From: Ophioceras dolichostomum
Lineage: Eukaryota > Ascomycota > Sordariomycetes > Magnaporthales > Ophioceraceae
Length of the DNA: 35,597 bases
Direction: 5' to 3'
NCBI GenBank assembly: GCA_003049485.1
Contig: PYST01000374.1
Location: 1 to 35,597, forward strand
Below, piece by piece: positions 1 to 10,067 of this stretch. Within the stretch, counting starts at the first letter, position 1. The number at the start of each line of letters is the position of its first letter. A program made the position numbers and the translations under genes. The notes beneath the pieces are model-generated. The model searched no databases. It was not told where the DNA came from and worked only from the letters and a program-made list of their open reading frames with translations.

Positions 1-663
1 CTTCGCCCGTGGCCGCGTCCCAGATCTTGACGGTGGCGTCGTATGAGCCCGACGCCACCAGCCGGCCGTCGGGCGAGAACGCTACTGAATTGACCCCGTT
101 CATATGGCCCTTCAGCGTCTGCCTCTCTTCGCCCGTGGCCGCGTCCCAGATCTTGACGGTGGCGTCCGAGCCCGACGCCACCAGCCGGCCGTCGGGCGAG
201 ATCGCTACTGAATTGACCCCGCTCATATGGCCCTTCAGCGTCTGCCTCTCTTCGCCCGTGGCCGCGTCCCAGATCTTGACGGTGGCGTCGGGCGAGAACG
301 CTACTGAATTGACCCCCCTCATATGGCCCTCGAGCGTCCGCAAGCAGGCACTCCACCTGTCTCNGGCCGTCGGGCGAGAACGCTACTGAATTGACCCCGT
401 TCATATGGCCCTTCAGCGTCTGCCTCTTTTCGCCCGTGGCCGCGTCCCAGATCTTGACGGTGGCGTCGGCCGAGCCCGACGCCACCAGCCGGCCGTCGGG
501 CGAGATCGCTACTGAATTGACCCCGCTCGTATGGCCCTTCAGCGTCTGCCTCTCTTCGCCCGTGGCCGCGTCCCAGATCTTGACGGTGGCGTCGGGCGAG
601 AACGCTACTGAATTGACCCCCCTCATATGGCCCTCGAGCGTCCGCAAGCAGGCACTCCACCTG
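1..663 (-). repeat. Near-identical WD40-coding tandem repeats with one N
   Basis: Repeat unit starts (plus orientation CTTCGCCCGTGG) are at 1, 127 and 250, and again after the N at about 424 and 556. Units are 126 or 123 bp, encoding GVNSVAFSPDGRLVASGS followed by DATVKIWDAATGE. Units differ by only a few bases. The unit nearest the NACHT exon is shortened by 27 bp in frame (SPD joins directly to DATVKIW, losing GRLVASGSD), with CGTC at both deletion ends. The stretch 365-663 almost duplicates 64-361, including this shortened unit and its non-repeat end. Confidence 0.9.
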
Positions 664-2736
664 TCTCTCACTACCGGTTTTAGTGAAATTCTGTGCAGGC
701 TATCTTGTTCAAACAGAGTTCTTATTACGCTGTGATTTGGGCTGAAAACAAGGCCAGAAGCGTAGAGCTGAAGGGGATATTTTTCCACCATTGATCCGAA
801 GTCAACGATAAATCGCCTTGCATCGTGAACTAGGTCGCTTAGTTGAGGTAGCAGTTTCCCCTAAATGGTGATGTCAGTACGCTTGGGGGAAAAAAATTGA
901 AACAATAATTTGAACTTACCTGGCTTTTTAGAAGCTCGTCCAACTTGACCAGTGAGTTGACTCCATGCGGAATTTCTCTGAGAAGGCCCAATGCCTCAAA
1001 CCAGTAGAGGGCCTTTTGCCTGAGGAAGGCATGGACCGGCCCGTCAACTTGAAGATTGTCGACAACCTTACTGTCGCATAGATGATCGATCCAATATACA
1101 CAGGAGTATGCTGCCTCAGCCAAGGGATCCGGGCCTGACAGTTGGACGTTGTCGATGAAGAATCCTGGTGAACGCAGATTGTACATGTCTCGCTGTAGAT
1201 TCTGTGTCATACACTTGATCGACCGAGACAGGACCAGCCGGTGCCCATCAGCGTATCCAGCGGGGAAAATCCGGAGCAGGATGCTTGAGGTCCTTGGGTC
1301 TGCGACGAGGTAGTCTTTTGCCGACTGGTGAACAAAGTATGCAGTTGCGTCCTTTATGGTGAAAAGGCCGCACTGCTTTACAATGTGTCTGATATCCTCA
1401 ATGTCCTCGATGTCCTCGCCTTCAGGTGGTGCGACTAAGGCTGCCATTTCTGACAAGTGAAGCGGGCGGTATGCGTTGACAGCGATAATGATGACCTGTT
1501 TGCAGAGTTCTGCATCATCTGAGTCGAGGCCGTCGATTCGACGCATCATTTGTGCGTACATGCCGTCCAACTCTGATGGCATCTCGCGAGCACGTTGAAC
1601 GGCCTTGTGAAGAACGCATCCCTCGATCTGCTTGCAGACAAGGGCCACCCAGAGGAAGGTCCCATCAGCCTTTTCACGAAGGATTGCACTGATATCTTGC
1701 AACTTTTTCTTGACAGTGACTGCCTCTTGATTCTTTCGGACAAACTGCAACATCTTGTGGTCGATGTAGGTGTTGACGGCGTCTCTCACGGCTTCGGCGT
1801 TCAGCTCAAGGCTGAGACGGGTCCTATTTGCATGATTCTGAAGCTGAAGCATGTCCTCAATGTCAGGCTCGTTTCTGCTCGATACAAGCCACTTGACATT
1901 CCGATTCTCTGTCGATGTTTTGCAGATCAGCTTGATAAGCTGCTTGAGCCCGGGCTCGTCGCGCTTGCATTCGTCGAGGGCATCGATGACGAGGACCGTT
2001 CCTCTCGCCGCTTCGTCAGCGAGCATTGACTGGAGGATCTTTTCAAGACTGTAAAATGCCTTAGGGCCGTCGAACAGCACCTGACCAAGGTCCTTGAATG
2101 CCGCCTCTACGTATTTCGACAGGGACTTTTGTCGACACACAAGCATCCATATCAGACCCCGCACTACAGAGGTGGCCGTGTTGATCTTGTCGTTTGTAGC
2201 TTGGCAAAAGAAATAGGATACTTGCGTCGGGCCTTGTTCGAGCTCGCGAATAATACCCATGAGGAGCATCGTCTTCCCTTTGCCGGCATCGCCCTTAATC
2301 CACAGGAGGGTCTTCGCATCGAGGCCGCTGCGGTTCCGGACGATGAACTCTTTGTACTCGTTGTTGTCGAGAATCCAGCGGTATGAATCCTCTAGAAGAT
2401 CGTCTTTTCGATTTTCGAGGGACTTCATCTCTGCCTCCATGTCCACAATGCATAGCTTCTGCAGAATCTCGTCAGTTTTATTCACTATATTTTCTCTATT
2501 TGTTAGTAGAAATTCGAATATAGGTATGGCTTATCTTCGAAGTCGGTAAAGCTAGACTGTTCTAGTAAGTGATTATTATGGTATACTAAACATAAAAGCA
2601 ACTTGCCATAGTTGAACGTCTGTCCCCCATGAAAAATGCCTTGAGCACCGTGGTTACCGGCATCATTGTTAAAGTTCTGATGCACAGCACTTCTTTCCGC
2701 GTTCGGCGCAGGGCTGTTGGTGAGAGTAGAAGCCAT
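1..2736 (-). CDS. Fungal NOD-like receptor: amyloid-like motif, NACHT NTPase, WD40 repeats (partial)
   Basis: Model: join of 2736-2607, 2484-920 and 860 down to the window edge; the 3' end is missing. Exon 1 (43 residues) contains a Gly/Asn/Gln-rich segment, NFNNDAGNHGAQGIFHGGQ (about residues 21-39), resembling the sigma/PP-type amyloid signalling motifs found just before NACHT in fungal NLRs. The NACHT domain has the family leader LLEDSYRWILDN, P-loop GDAGKGKT (about 108-115) and Walker B VLVIDALDEC (about 207-216). Exon 3 opens with the linker typical of HET-E/NWD proteins (GKLLPQLSDLVHDARRFI, then WSACLRTLEGH) and enters 41-42-residue WD40 units. Both introns restore frame exactly: phase 1 GC-AG (2485-2606) and phase 0 GT-AG (861-919). 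Family members control heterokaryon incompatibility or regulated cell death; the NTPase oligomerises when the WD40 array senses a ligand. Frame is lost at the N at 364, so the last part is unreliable. No separate effector domain is fused at the N terminus. Family assignment is firm; ligand and effector partner are unknown. Confidence 0.88.
861..919 (-). other. GT-AG intron 2 of the NLR gene
   Basis: The donor CAG/GTAAGT and acceptor ATTTAG/GGG bracket 59 nt in phase 0. Splicing joins ...DELLKSQ to GKLLPQLSDLVHD, matching the linker between NACHT and WD40 seen across the HET-E family. Retention shifts frame and stops at 839, which would yield a receptor without its WD40 sensor. Confidence 0.8.
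2485..2606 (-). other. GC-AG intron 1 of the NLR gene
   Basis: Reading the minus strand, exon 1 ends TATG and the intron begins GCAAGT, the usual context of fungal GC donors. A TACTAAC branch site lies at about 2501-2509 and the acceptor is ATATAG, ending at 2485. Removal joins TAT-G to TG-AAT, keeping the NACHT frame open. If the intron is retained, exon 1 reads on to a stop at 2503 and gives a 77-residue protein holding only the motif. The only competing GT donor nearby (GTTGCT) is poor. Confidence 0.7.
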
Positions 2737-3527
2737 GCTAGGGCCCTACTTTTTCCAGAGGCAGGCTAGAGATTGCTAAACGTTGGGCTGGCATGTAGTC
2801 GTCGCTGTTAGAAATCATCACGAAATCATGAATATGAGTAAAAACAAGATGATGAGAGAACAACTGTATAGGTATATCTTATCCGCAATAAATCAGATCC
2901 AAAATATTATTTCTCGTCGAGGGCGAGTCCGGGCATCCCTCTCAGCGCCCTCGACCTCCTCTCGTGCCGGCTGCCTCTCTGTACCCAGTATGGCTTCTGC
3001 GCCTACCATGCCATCAACACCAATCAGCAAACTGACCACTCAATATTTACACCACGCATCGTTACACAACAGGCTCAGCTTTCCATATTTTCTGTAGGCT
3101 GAGCCAATGTCTTTCGAAATATATATTGTCAGCACACCATTGTAACCCCCTTCGTCAGCAAAAGGAGAAAATAATTTCTCATTTCCAAAAAAGAAAAAAA
3201 AATTGTTGGGCGGCATTTATTGCCAGCCTGACCAATGTGAGCTAATAATTTCTCATTTCCAAAAAAAAAAAAAAAATTGTTAGGCGGCATTTATTGCCAG
3301 CCTGACCAATGTGAGCTAATCAATCTAGGGCAATATTAAATTTCCATTTGGTGGAAGACGTCTCATATGCTTCCTGTTACGGCGTGGTATCGACCTCCGT
3401 TTATCGACCTCCGTTTCGGAGGTTGATAAGGCTCCTGTCATGGTATTGAAGGTGCTACGGAAACGAGGCTCCGGAAACGAGTCAACTTGGTGAAATCTAA
3501 GCTTACGATCACAAAGTCCCGATTACC
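2737..3527. other. Intergenic: NLR upstream region and spacer
   Basis: This AT-rich spacer lies between the NLR start codon and the first recognisable piece of the DUF3433 pseudogene. It contains the 74-bp tandem duplication described separately. A small inverted repeat, GTCGAGGGCGAG with GCGCCCTCGAC, occurs around 2917-2955, and GACCTCCGTTT is directly repeated around 3391-3417. The 104-codon ORF at 2783-3097 shows no recognisable domain and I do not call it. The missing N-terminal membrane segments of the DUF3433 protein are not visible here. Confidence 0.6.
3171..3318. repeat. 74-bp tandem duplication, two copies
   Basis: Copy 1 is 3171-3244 and copy 2 is 3245-3318. They differ by two substitutions: a G interrupting the A tract in copy 1, and TTGGGCGG against TTAGGCGG. 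Each copy has an A-rich tract, then a small hairpin (GGCA-TTTAT-TGCC), then CAGCCTGACCAATGTGAGCTA. A looser relative, GGCTGAGCCAATGTC, sits at about 3098-3112. Near identity implies recent duplication. Confidence 0.9.
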
Positions 3528-6500
3528 ATGAACACGAGATTCGACAACAGCTCGTGGCGGGAAACAATTCAGTTCGACAGGTTCAACAAGGCAGCGTGGA
3601 ACTGGATGTTGATCAACGCCTGGGCATTCCCTATCACAGTGAATCTTTCTACCCAGCCAGCGCATTCCTACTACGCCACTTCCGGAGGTCGGACTCCTTA
3701 TCCGGCTGGCACCATCAAAGACCTGGCCTTCCAGACATTCGACCCGGACTCGCGGGCTCAAGACTTGGAGAAATACATCAGCATCACAGCGGAGGTTGAC
3801 GTTTTTGTGCCTAACATTTATTGCGAGATAGCCGAAGTTCGAACTGTTTTCGACAAGGCGCGGCAGCTAGACGACGATTACGATAGCCTGGACTCCTATT
3901 TGCCTGATGTCTCCTTTGAGCTCGACTCGCCCTCTTGCCCTCGTGGGTAGGTCTCCCCATACCTCTCCCTCACCGCATGTGGACAGACTAAGGAAGGCCC
4001 ACATTGCGTCAACGAGCCTTACCAGTTCACCCTGAACGTCCAGCGGATCAACTGTACCGAACATGGAAGCAGTCTGGACGACGATGGCGCCCCTGAATGG
4101 ACCGATACGGCATGGGACCCGACTATGGATCTTCGGCTAGCTTTAATAGCAGTCAACACGTCCTACAGATTCAAGCACTCTCATCCCATCTGCCTGAACA
4201 CAACTCGCGCAAAGGCTGTCATTTGCCAATTCGCACCCTTCGTCAAAACGTTAGACCTTACTCAGACGATCATACAGCCAATCAATGACCTTACCCCGCC
4301 CCCCATGGCTGACGGCGGCAACACCGCGCGACTTGACGAGCCGTCGAAGCCGACGACAGTGGCGTCGTCGCCAGTCGACATGACCAGCGCCGAGCTCAGC
4401 GAGTTGGTTGTCTCTACGGTGCTCCTTTCGGGACGACCTAACAGAGCAGATTCCTTCTATGGGTATACTCTTTCGAACTTCACCAGCGATATACTCCAGT
4501 CACTTAACGGCCTCCTCGGGACCCTTTCGGCGCAAGATGTCTTCTCTGACGAACGACTCATCGCGAAAGCTGGCAGGGTTTTTTTTCGGGGGCGCCGCGG
4601 CTCAGCTTGGGGCCTCCCTTTTCTTTCCCCGGGCTACGACGGCCAACAGGACATGGCCCGACCGAGACGGCAGAGGAGCGTTCATGAAGGACCGTCTCCG
4701 TATTCAATTGCCAGCACTATGGACCATGATCGCGAGCCTCGTGGTGCTGAGTGCTCTGCCGCTCGTGCTGCTGAGGACCCATCGCCGTGCGGCGCCGCAC
4801 AACCCTGCCTTTTGGCCTCGCATGCGGCAATCCTCGCGTCGAGTCCATCAGTCAGAGCTTTACTGGACGGAACCGGGCAGCTGCGAGAGTCCCAGCTGCG
4901 TAGCTTGTTGAGCAATACCAGGTTATGCACAAAACAGACCAAGAACAATAATTTCGCTATACAAATAACATCAGCCGGCACCCTTAGAGGTGGCCAAACC
5001 GCTGCCGCGGCATTACCAGCGAGTGGTCCCCGCGGCTGCACTGGCGACTCTTCTCAGAAGAAAGGTGTGTGGAAGCCTGTCATTGTTCGACTTTGGTTTC
5101 TAGGGGTCACCTTCACAGCTCCGGTTCTAGACATTGCTGGTCTCGAAGCTCTGTTCCAGTGCTCAGAAAGCGGTCGGGGACTCTTTGATGCGACCGACTT
5201 TAACCTACTCGGCACCCTTCGCGTCTGCATCACTCTGGCAGCCTTGACTTCACCGTTTTGGTCATTTGCGTCTTTAACCTGTCTTGCTCGCCGCGAGGGC
5301 TACCATGGCAACCAGTCCCCGGAACATCGGCTGCTGCGGCGGCGGCGCAGTGTCGGCACGCTTACAACACACCTTCTCGGGGATGTGCCATCTGTTGTGC
5401 TTTTCAAAGCTATCAGGGATGGACACTACGCGGCCGCGTTGTCGAGCCTCGCTGGCCTGATAGGAAGCATCCTCACCATTGTGGCATCCGGCGTCATCGT
5501 CCAACAGGGGCTTGTTGTGCAAACAGCCTTTTCAGTACATCCGTCCAATCACTGGGACCTACGATGGCTGGACCAATAATCGGACGACAGGGCAGAGGAT
5601 CTTCTCATTGGCATGCTTCGAGACGGCGAGGAAAGCCCAGCAGGCATCGTCTTCGGGGACCTGGTTCTACCGGATATTAGAATACCAGGCCCCCAAAGCA
5701 GCTTGGTGACGAATGTTTCTTATTCGATACAAAATATCCCCGTGCTGCGCCCGGAGCTTACTTGCTCTCCTCTGCTCTCCTCCGTTGACTACAACACAAC
5801 TCTCAGGGACATGGGGTGGTTCACTGCTGATGTGACCATTAAGCTTCCTCTAGGCTGCGCCGCCAGAACCATCATAAACGCCGACGAAGAGGAGGTCGGT
5901 GACGGACATCTCGCCTATACGATGGAGAGAGCCATCGCTTCGAGGGCTCCGTGGGCGGGAGAGAAGCTCGTGTCTTGGATCCACGACTTCAATGCTTCCT
6001 ACTACTACAACAAATCAGCGAATAGCAGCAGGTTGTCTTCTTCAAGACCCGATACAGAGGAGGCAGAGTTAAAGGCAGAGACAGCCAGCGGCGGCCTGCC
6101 CAACCGTCCCTCGATGCTCCTCGCCTTCGGGTTTTTGAAGATGCACATTCAATCGGAGAACGTTACCAATCCCCAAAGCAAGCTGGGCGACTATTACTTC
6201 TCTTTCGTCACCTGCACACAAAAGATCGCGCGACTCAACGCAAGCGCGGTCTTCACCACCACGCCGAGTTCGACGGATTCCGGGTGGTGCGGCTTTCAGA
6301 GAGGGATATTTCTTCTCTGGAAGTTGTCGACCACCCGTTTGGTACTGATACTATGCCGCAATACCTCGTCAACGACACGAGCGGGCTATCATCGCTCGGG
6401 TACCGGACGAGGGTGAACGCTAGCAAGTACATCACGGAGGAATATTTTGACGGAGTGTTCTCTTTCGACCCAAACGAACCGGACTGGTCGTTCTTCACCC

Positions 6501-7511
6501 TCCCCGGCTACCTCTACCCCGTCCTCTTCGACGCGAACGGGACCACCCGCCAGGACGTGCTCGAGCGGCTCCGCCACCCGAACAGCACGGCGTTCGTCAT
6601 CGAGTAATCAGCACGATCTACAGGAAGTACATGGCGCTGGTTATAAACACAGAGATCTTCCGCCGGCTGCTGCCTGATGAACCGCAAGAAGTAGGAGATC
6701 CACAACAGCAACGTATGGAGGGTACCCTGACATACACGGTGGGGCGCGTCATGGTAGACTACGCCTCGAAACTCGTCCTCTAGGTCATGTTGGGCGCCAT
6801 GATGGTCCTCGGTATGCTCGCGGTGTGGCTGGCCGAGTGTGCTGCCCCGCGGTCCTTACTCGATCGCGAGCGCCATGGCGCTGTTCGCCGGAGGTAGATT
6901 GTGCACCCGTGAGTTCATGCCGGAGGGCTCCGAGTGGATGAGCAAGGCCGAGATGAGGAAGTACCTCCTCCGCGACGACCTGGATATCTCGGTGGGATTT
7001 GGCTGGTGGTGGGGCTCGGAGGACGAGGAGATGGGGCCCGAGGCTAGTACGGCTCGTGCTGCTGGAGAGCAGGAACTGCTGAGCGAGGAGGGGACCCGCT
7101 GGCGACAGCAGCAGCAGCAGCAGCAGCAGACCCTAGGGACGGGGACGGAGCATCGACGAGGAGACGAAGGGAGACACGAGTTCGAGGAGGTGGCAGCAGC
7201 AGCAGCAGTGGAGGGAGAAGGAGCTGCATTGGGGACTGAGCAAGACGGCGGTGACAAATCCGGAGATGTGGTGGTGGCGGTGGTGGTGGATGCTGATGGC
7301 CGAGAAGACTGGGATCAACAACAACAACAGGCCTCTGAGGAGAATGGTGAGAGGAGCTCTTCGGGCGAGGCTGAGCCCGCGGTCGCTAGGGGCAGAGAGA
7401 TTCGGCATCGATATTGGGTCGCCGAAGAGATTTGGGTTCAGAAAGCGTCGGAGGTTGGCCTGTGGCGATCTCGCAAGCCCGTGGGACCGAGGCCCTGACA
7501 GTAAGAAATAG
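3528..7511 (+). pseudogene. DUF3433-family membrane protein pseudogene (5'-truncated, multiply broken)
   Basis: Translated pieces collinear with fungal DUF3433 proteins (about 1,100-1,300 residues) appear in order, but across all three frames. Diagnostic segments are PSVRALLDGTGQLRESQLRS near 4845, TDFNLLGTLRVCITLAALTS near 5200, VLFKAIRDGHYAAALSSLAG near 5398, VMLGAMMVLGMLAVWLAE near 6784, LPRGPYSIASAMALFAGGR near 6842 and RFGIDIG near 7398. In-frame stops are at 3948-3950 (TAG), 5577-5579 (TAA) and 6781-6783 (TAG). The last replaces the expected Gln in KLVL-Q-VML, and all three fit CpA-to-TpA change. Frame changes occur at the T8 run 4579-4586 and near 4810, 6255, 6607, 6835 and 7000-7370. 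The N-terminal membrane segments are absent. CAG runs (7108-7131, 7196-7208) fill the C-terminal part. Members are multi-pass membrane proteins; the Neurospora hyphal-growth protein SPRAY is, from memory, a relative. The copy cannot make a full product. Confidence 0.8.
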
Positions 7512-7768
7512 ATAACCCCCTTTTGGCTCCGGACCAGGACACTGGACGTAAGCATCTGACTCAAGTTGCGGGTATTCTTTGGTTTTGATTGAGAACACAA
7601 GTAAGATTCGCCACGGTCAGTACCTAATCCCCGAAGTTCAATCCTTTACATTATTTCAGTTAGTTATCTACCTAGGTAGATATTAGGGACGTTTAAGAGA
7701 CTCTCATCTCCATCGTCACATAGGATGCCTTGTGTGTCCGCGGATACCTAAGTCCATGCCTCAGTCTG
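7512..7768. other. Intergenic spacer between DUF3433 remnant and kinase-like gene
   Basis: The 3' ends of the two loci converge here. The only structure seen is the perfect 14-bp palindrome TCTACCTAGGTAGA at 7667-7680, one of the dispersed CCTACC/GGTAGG motifs of this window. Confidence 0.6.
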
Positions 7769-8734
7769 CTAAACACTATCCGTAGGCAATGAAGTAGCCT
7801 GCCGTTCGCCAGCAGGCCGGGTCGATCCCAAGTCCTCTACCAGCCACTCGCGGATCACCTGCAAAGCCAACAAATCGCACTCGGCCGACGACTCCGTGAA
7901 CTGTCTGCCTTCGAACGCCCGCGGCGGGCCCTTCCACCCCTCCGCCAGCCCACCTTTCACCAGCGGGGTCCCCAGCGCGGAGCAGCAGTCCAGATCGATC
8001 AAGACAGCAGCAGCAGCGCCGTCGCCGCCACTGTCACTGCCACTGTCGGTGTCAAACATGATGTTATTGGGGCTGATGTCGTTGTGGGCGAGCCCCAGCC
8101 CGTGCAGGTGCGCGACGGCCGCTTCGATCTGGCTCATGCAGTCCTCACGCTGCCGCAGGGGGAAGCTGTCGGCTGCTGCTGCTGCTGCTGCTGGGAGGGC
8201 GCCAGCTCTGACTCTGACGCGGTCGCGCAGGCTGGTGTAACTCTTGAAGGCGAGGCGGACGACGAGTCTGCGGTCTACGACGCAGCCGAGGTAGGTGGCG
8301 AGGTGAGGGTGAGGGGTGCGCTTGAGGAGCTCGTGGGTCTTGGCTTCGCAGTGGAGGAGTTTGGCGACTACTCCGTCGTCAGTGCTGCGGTTGTAGTTGC
8401 TTATGTTGGGCGCCTTGAGGTAGATGTTGCTGGCATCTGCGGCGTCGTCCGCCGGCTCGAACCGGGTCAGGTCGTCGGTGAACACCGGGTAGATGGACTC
8501 CTTCGGGATGGGACTGAGGTCCCTGACGATGTTGTCGAAGTTGGCGATGTCTTGTTCCCGCTTGGCCTGAGCGAGGCCTTCTTCATCATACCGCTGCGGC
8601 AGTGGGAGAGTGCCTGTGTATGCGTCGTATTCGTCGAATGCTGTGATGATGCGGTGGGTTGGCACGTTGTCTAAGAGCACCGTGACGATTCTGATGAACC
8701 GGCGGCTACTGACACCGACTATAATCTCCTCCAT
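7769..8734 (-). CDS. Fungal protein-kinase-like protein, 321 aa
   Basis: A single-exon gene. The first ATG is at 8734; the frame is open 15 nt further up but has only TTG/GTG codons there. Kinase landmarks occur in order: a beta-3-like Lys in IYLKAPN (K107), an alpha-C Glu in HCEAKTHELL (E130), the conserved PHPHLATYLGCVV, a catalytic loop HNDISPNN (H217, D219, N224), and the metal-binding Asp in LIDLD (D247) in place of DFG. HND instead of HRD and IDLD/IDFD instead of DFG are usual in a large group of small Pezizomycotina kinase-like proteins, which often multiply in accessory regions. No Gly-rich loop is obvious. The first 90 residues show no domain. An Ala run (182-188) and a Ser/Gly/Ala insert (231-243) come from trinucleotide repeats. 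Catalytic residues look intact, so activity is plausible; substrate is unknown. Confidence 0.72.
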   Translation of the reverse strand: MEEIIVGVSSRRFIRIVTVLLDNVPTHRIITAFDEYDAYTGTLPLPQRYDEEGLAQAKREQDIANFDNIVRDLSPIPKESIYPVFTDDLTRFEPADDAADASNIYLKAPNISNYNRSTDDGVVAKLLHCEAKTHELLKRTPHPHLATYLGCVVDRRLVVRLAFKSYTSLRDRVRVRAGALPAAAAAAADSFPLRQREDCMSQIEAAVAHLHGLGLAHNDISPNNIMFDTDSGSDSGGDGAAAAVLIDLDCCSALGTPLVKGGLAEGWKGPPRAFEGRQFTESSAECDLLALQVIREWLVEDLGSTRPAGERQATSLPTDSV

Positions 8735-10067
8735 GACCAACACCAACAAGGTGGCCGACCGATTTACGCGAGTCTTTGGTACGATATTTATTGATTTAGA
8801 GATTTATCCGGTGTGGGAGGTTGAGGTTCCTTGGTAAAGGTGTGTTTGTTGGTAATTTCGGGGTGCATACACCGATCCAGGATTGGTGTATGCAGGTTCC
8901 AAGTCACTCCGAAGCCGGCCAACAACGATATATCATCCCAGCCTTGTTCCTGTACGGAAATACTTAACACAGATATTGGGAACAGTATGTGGCCGTATTT
9001 CCAAAACTGAAGCTGGGCACATGAGTTCCATCCAAACACACAATTAAGTCTGAGAAATTGATGACCACCAACTACTTTCGGCTAGATAGAGGGCACAACT
9101 ACACTCAGGAGCGCGTTGGCGTTAGCGGAGCTTGCATCGTCCCCCATGGTACGATACCTTCGACACGCACCCTGATGTGGTACTGTTGGCGCGGCATCAT
9201 TCCCTCCTTTGTAGCTGAGCCCTCGGTGAGCATACGACTTGTGACTTGTGTAACCCCCATGGCGGCAAGAATAGAAAGCACCATGGTATTGCTCTAGAGA
9301 ATACGTGTATGCCAACCGGTTTTGTCATTTGCCATATGCTTGCCTAGGTGCTCTCTCTAGGTCTCCCGTTCTGCTACTTTACCATGGAGAAAGGGTCTCT
9401 GTCCGGGTGTTCGAATATTGACTCTTTCACGCCCTTGTTGAGCCAGGAGGCCCCTGGACGAACCCGAGCTTACCTACCTACTCATACTGCCATGTGAAAA
9501 AGAGACGGCCCTTGGCGTAGGGGAAGCTATCGGGGTACCTACATAGGTACTTAGGTACCTTCCTAGGCAGTCAGTCACCGGCCGCTTCGTCGATCGATCA
9601 TCGACCACCCAGCTGCCGATGAGATATCAAAGCCGAAGCCGCCACCGACCTGACGATATGGACCTCATACGACTCTACTCCCTGTCACCAGAATGACAGA
9701 ATGGTACAGTCAACTCTCTACAGAGGAAAGCCTTTTGGCAGCGGCACCTAGGCGAGTCGACTCATGCATAACCTCGTCAGTCCCCCCATAGAAAGCCAGC
9801 CATGCTGCTGGCTAGGTAGGGGGCTCGTACAGACCACACTGCCAGTATGACGATATACGACGACGAAGACTTCAGTCACCTCGCGGTCAAGATCAGTCAT
9901 GTCACGCTAACCTCGAAATCCACGGCTATGAAAAAGGTGCCGTATGCTCACCGCTAAACCAAGACATCGACGATACAACCCACACACTCCTCTCCCCAGC
10001 CTCGAGCAACCAATCCTCAGCAACAAAGCATACAAGAAAGCTTCGCAACGACTACAGACCAGCCACT
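8735..10067. other. Intergenic, 1.3 kb, no gene supported
   Basis: Only short ORFs occur (longest about 83 codons) and none has recognisable features. The clustered motif GGGGTACCTACATAGGTACTTAGGTACC lies around 9533-9560, split here as GGGGTACCTACATAGG then TACTTAGGTACC. The right end (about 9960-10067) is C/A-rich like a fungal 5' leader and ends in CCACTATGG. Confidence 0.5.

Noticed and set aside
3528..3950. Short independent gene of 140 codons
   Set aside because: The same frame resumes straight after the TAG with DUF3433-like sequence, so this is the first piece of the pseudogene.
7108..7140. CAG repeat as an independent polyglutamine gene
   Set aside because: It lies within the decayed C-terminal part of the DUF3433 pseudogene, which has no intact frame of its own.
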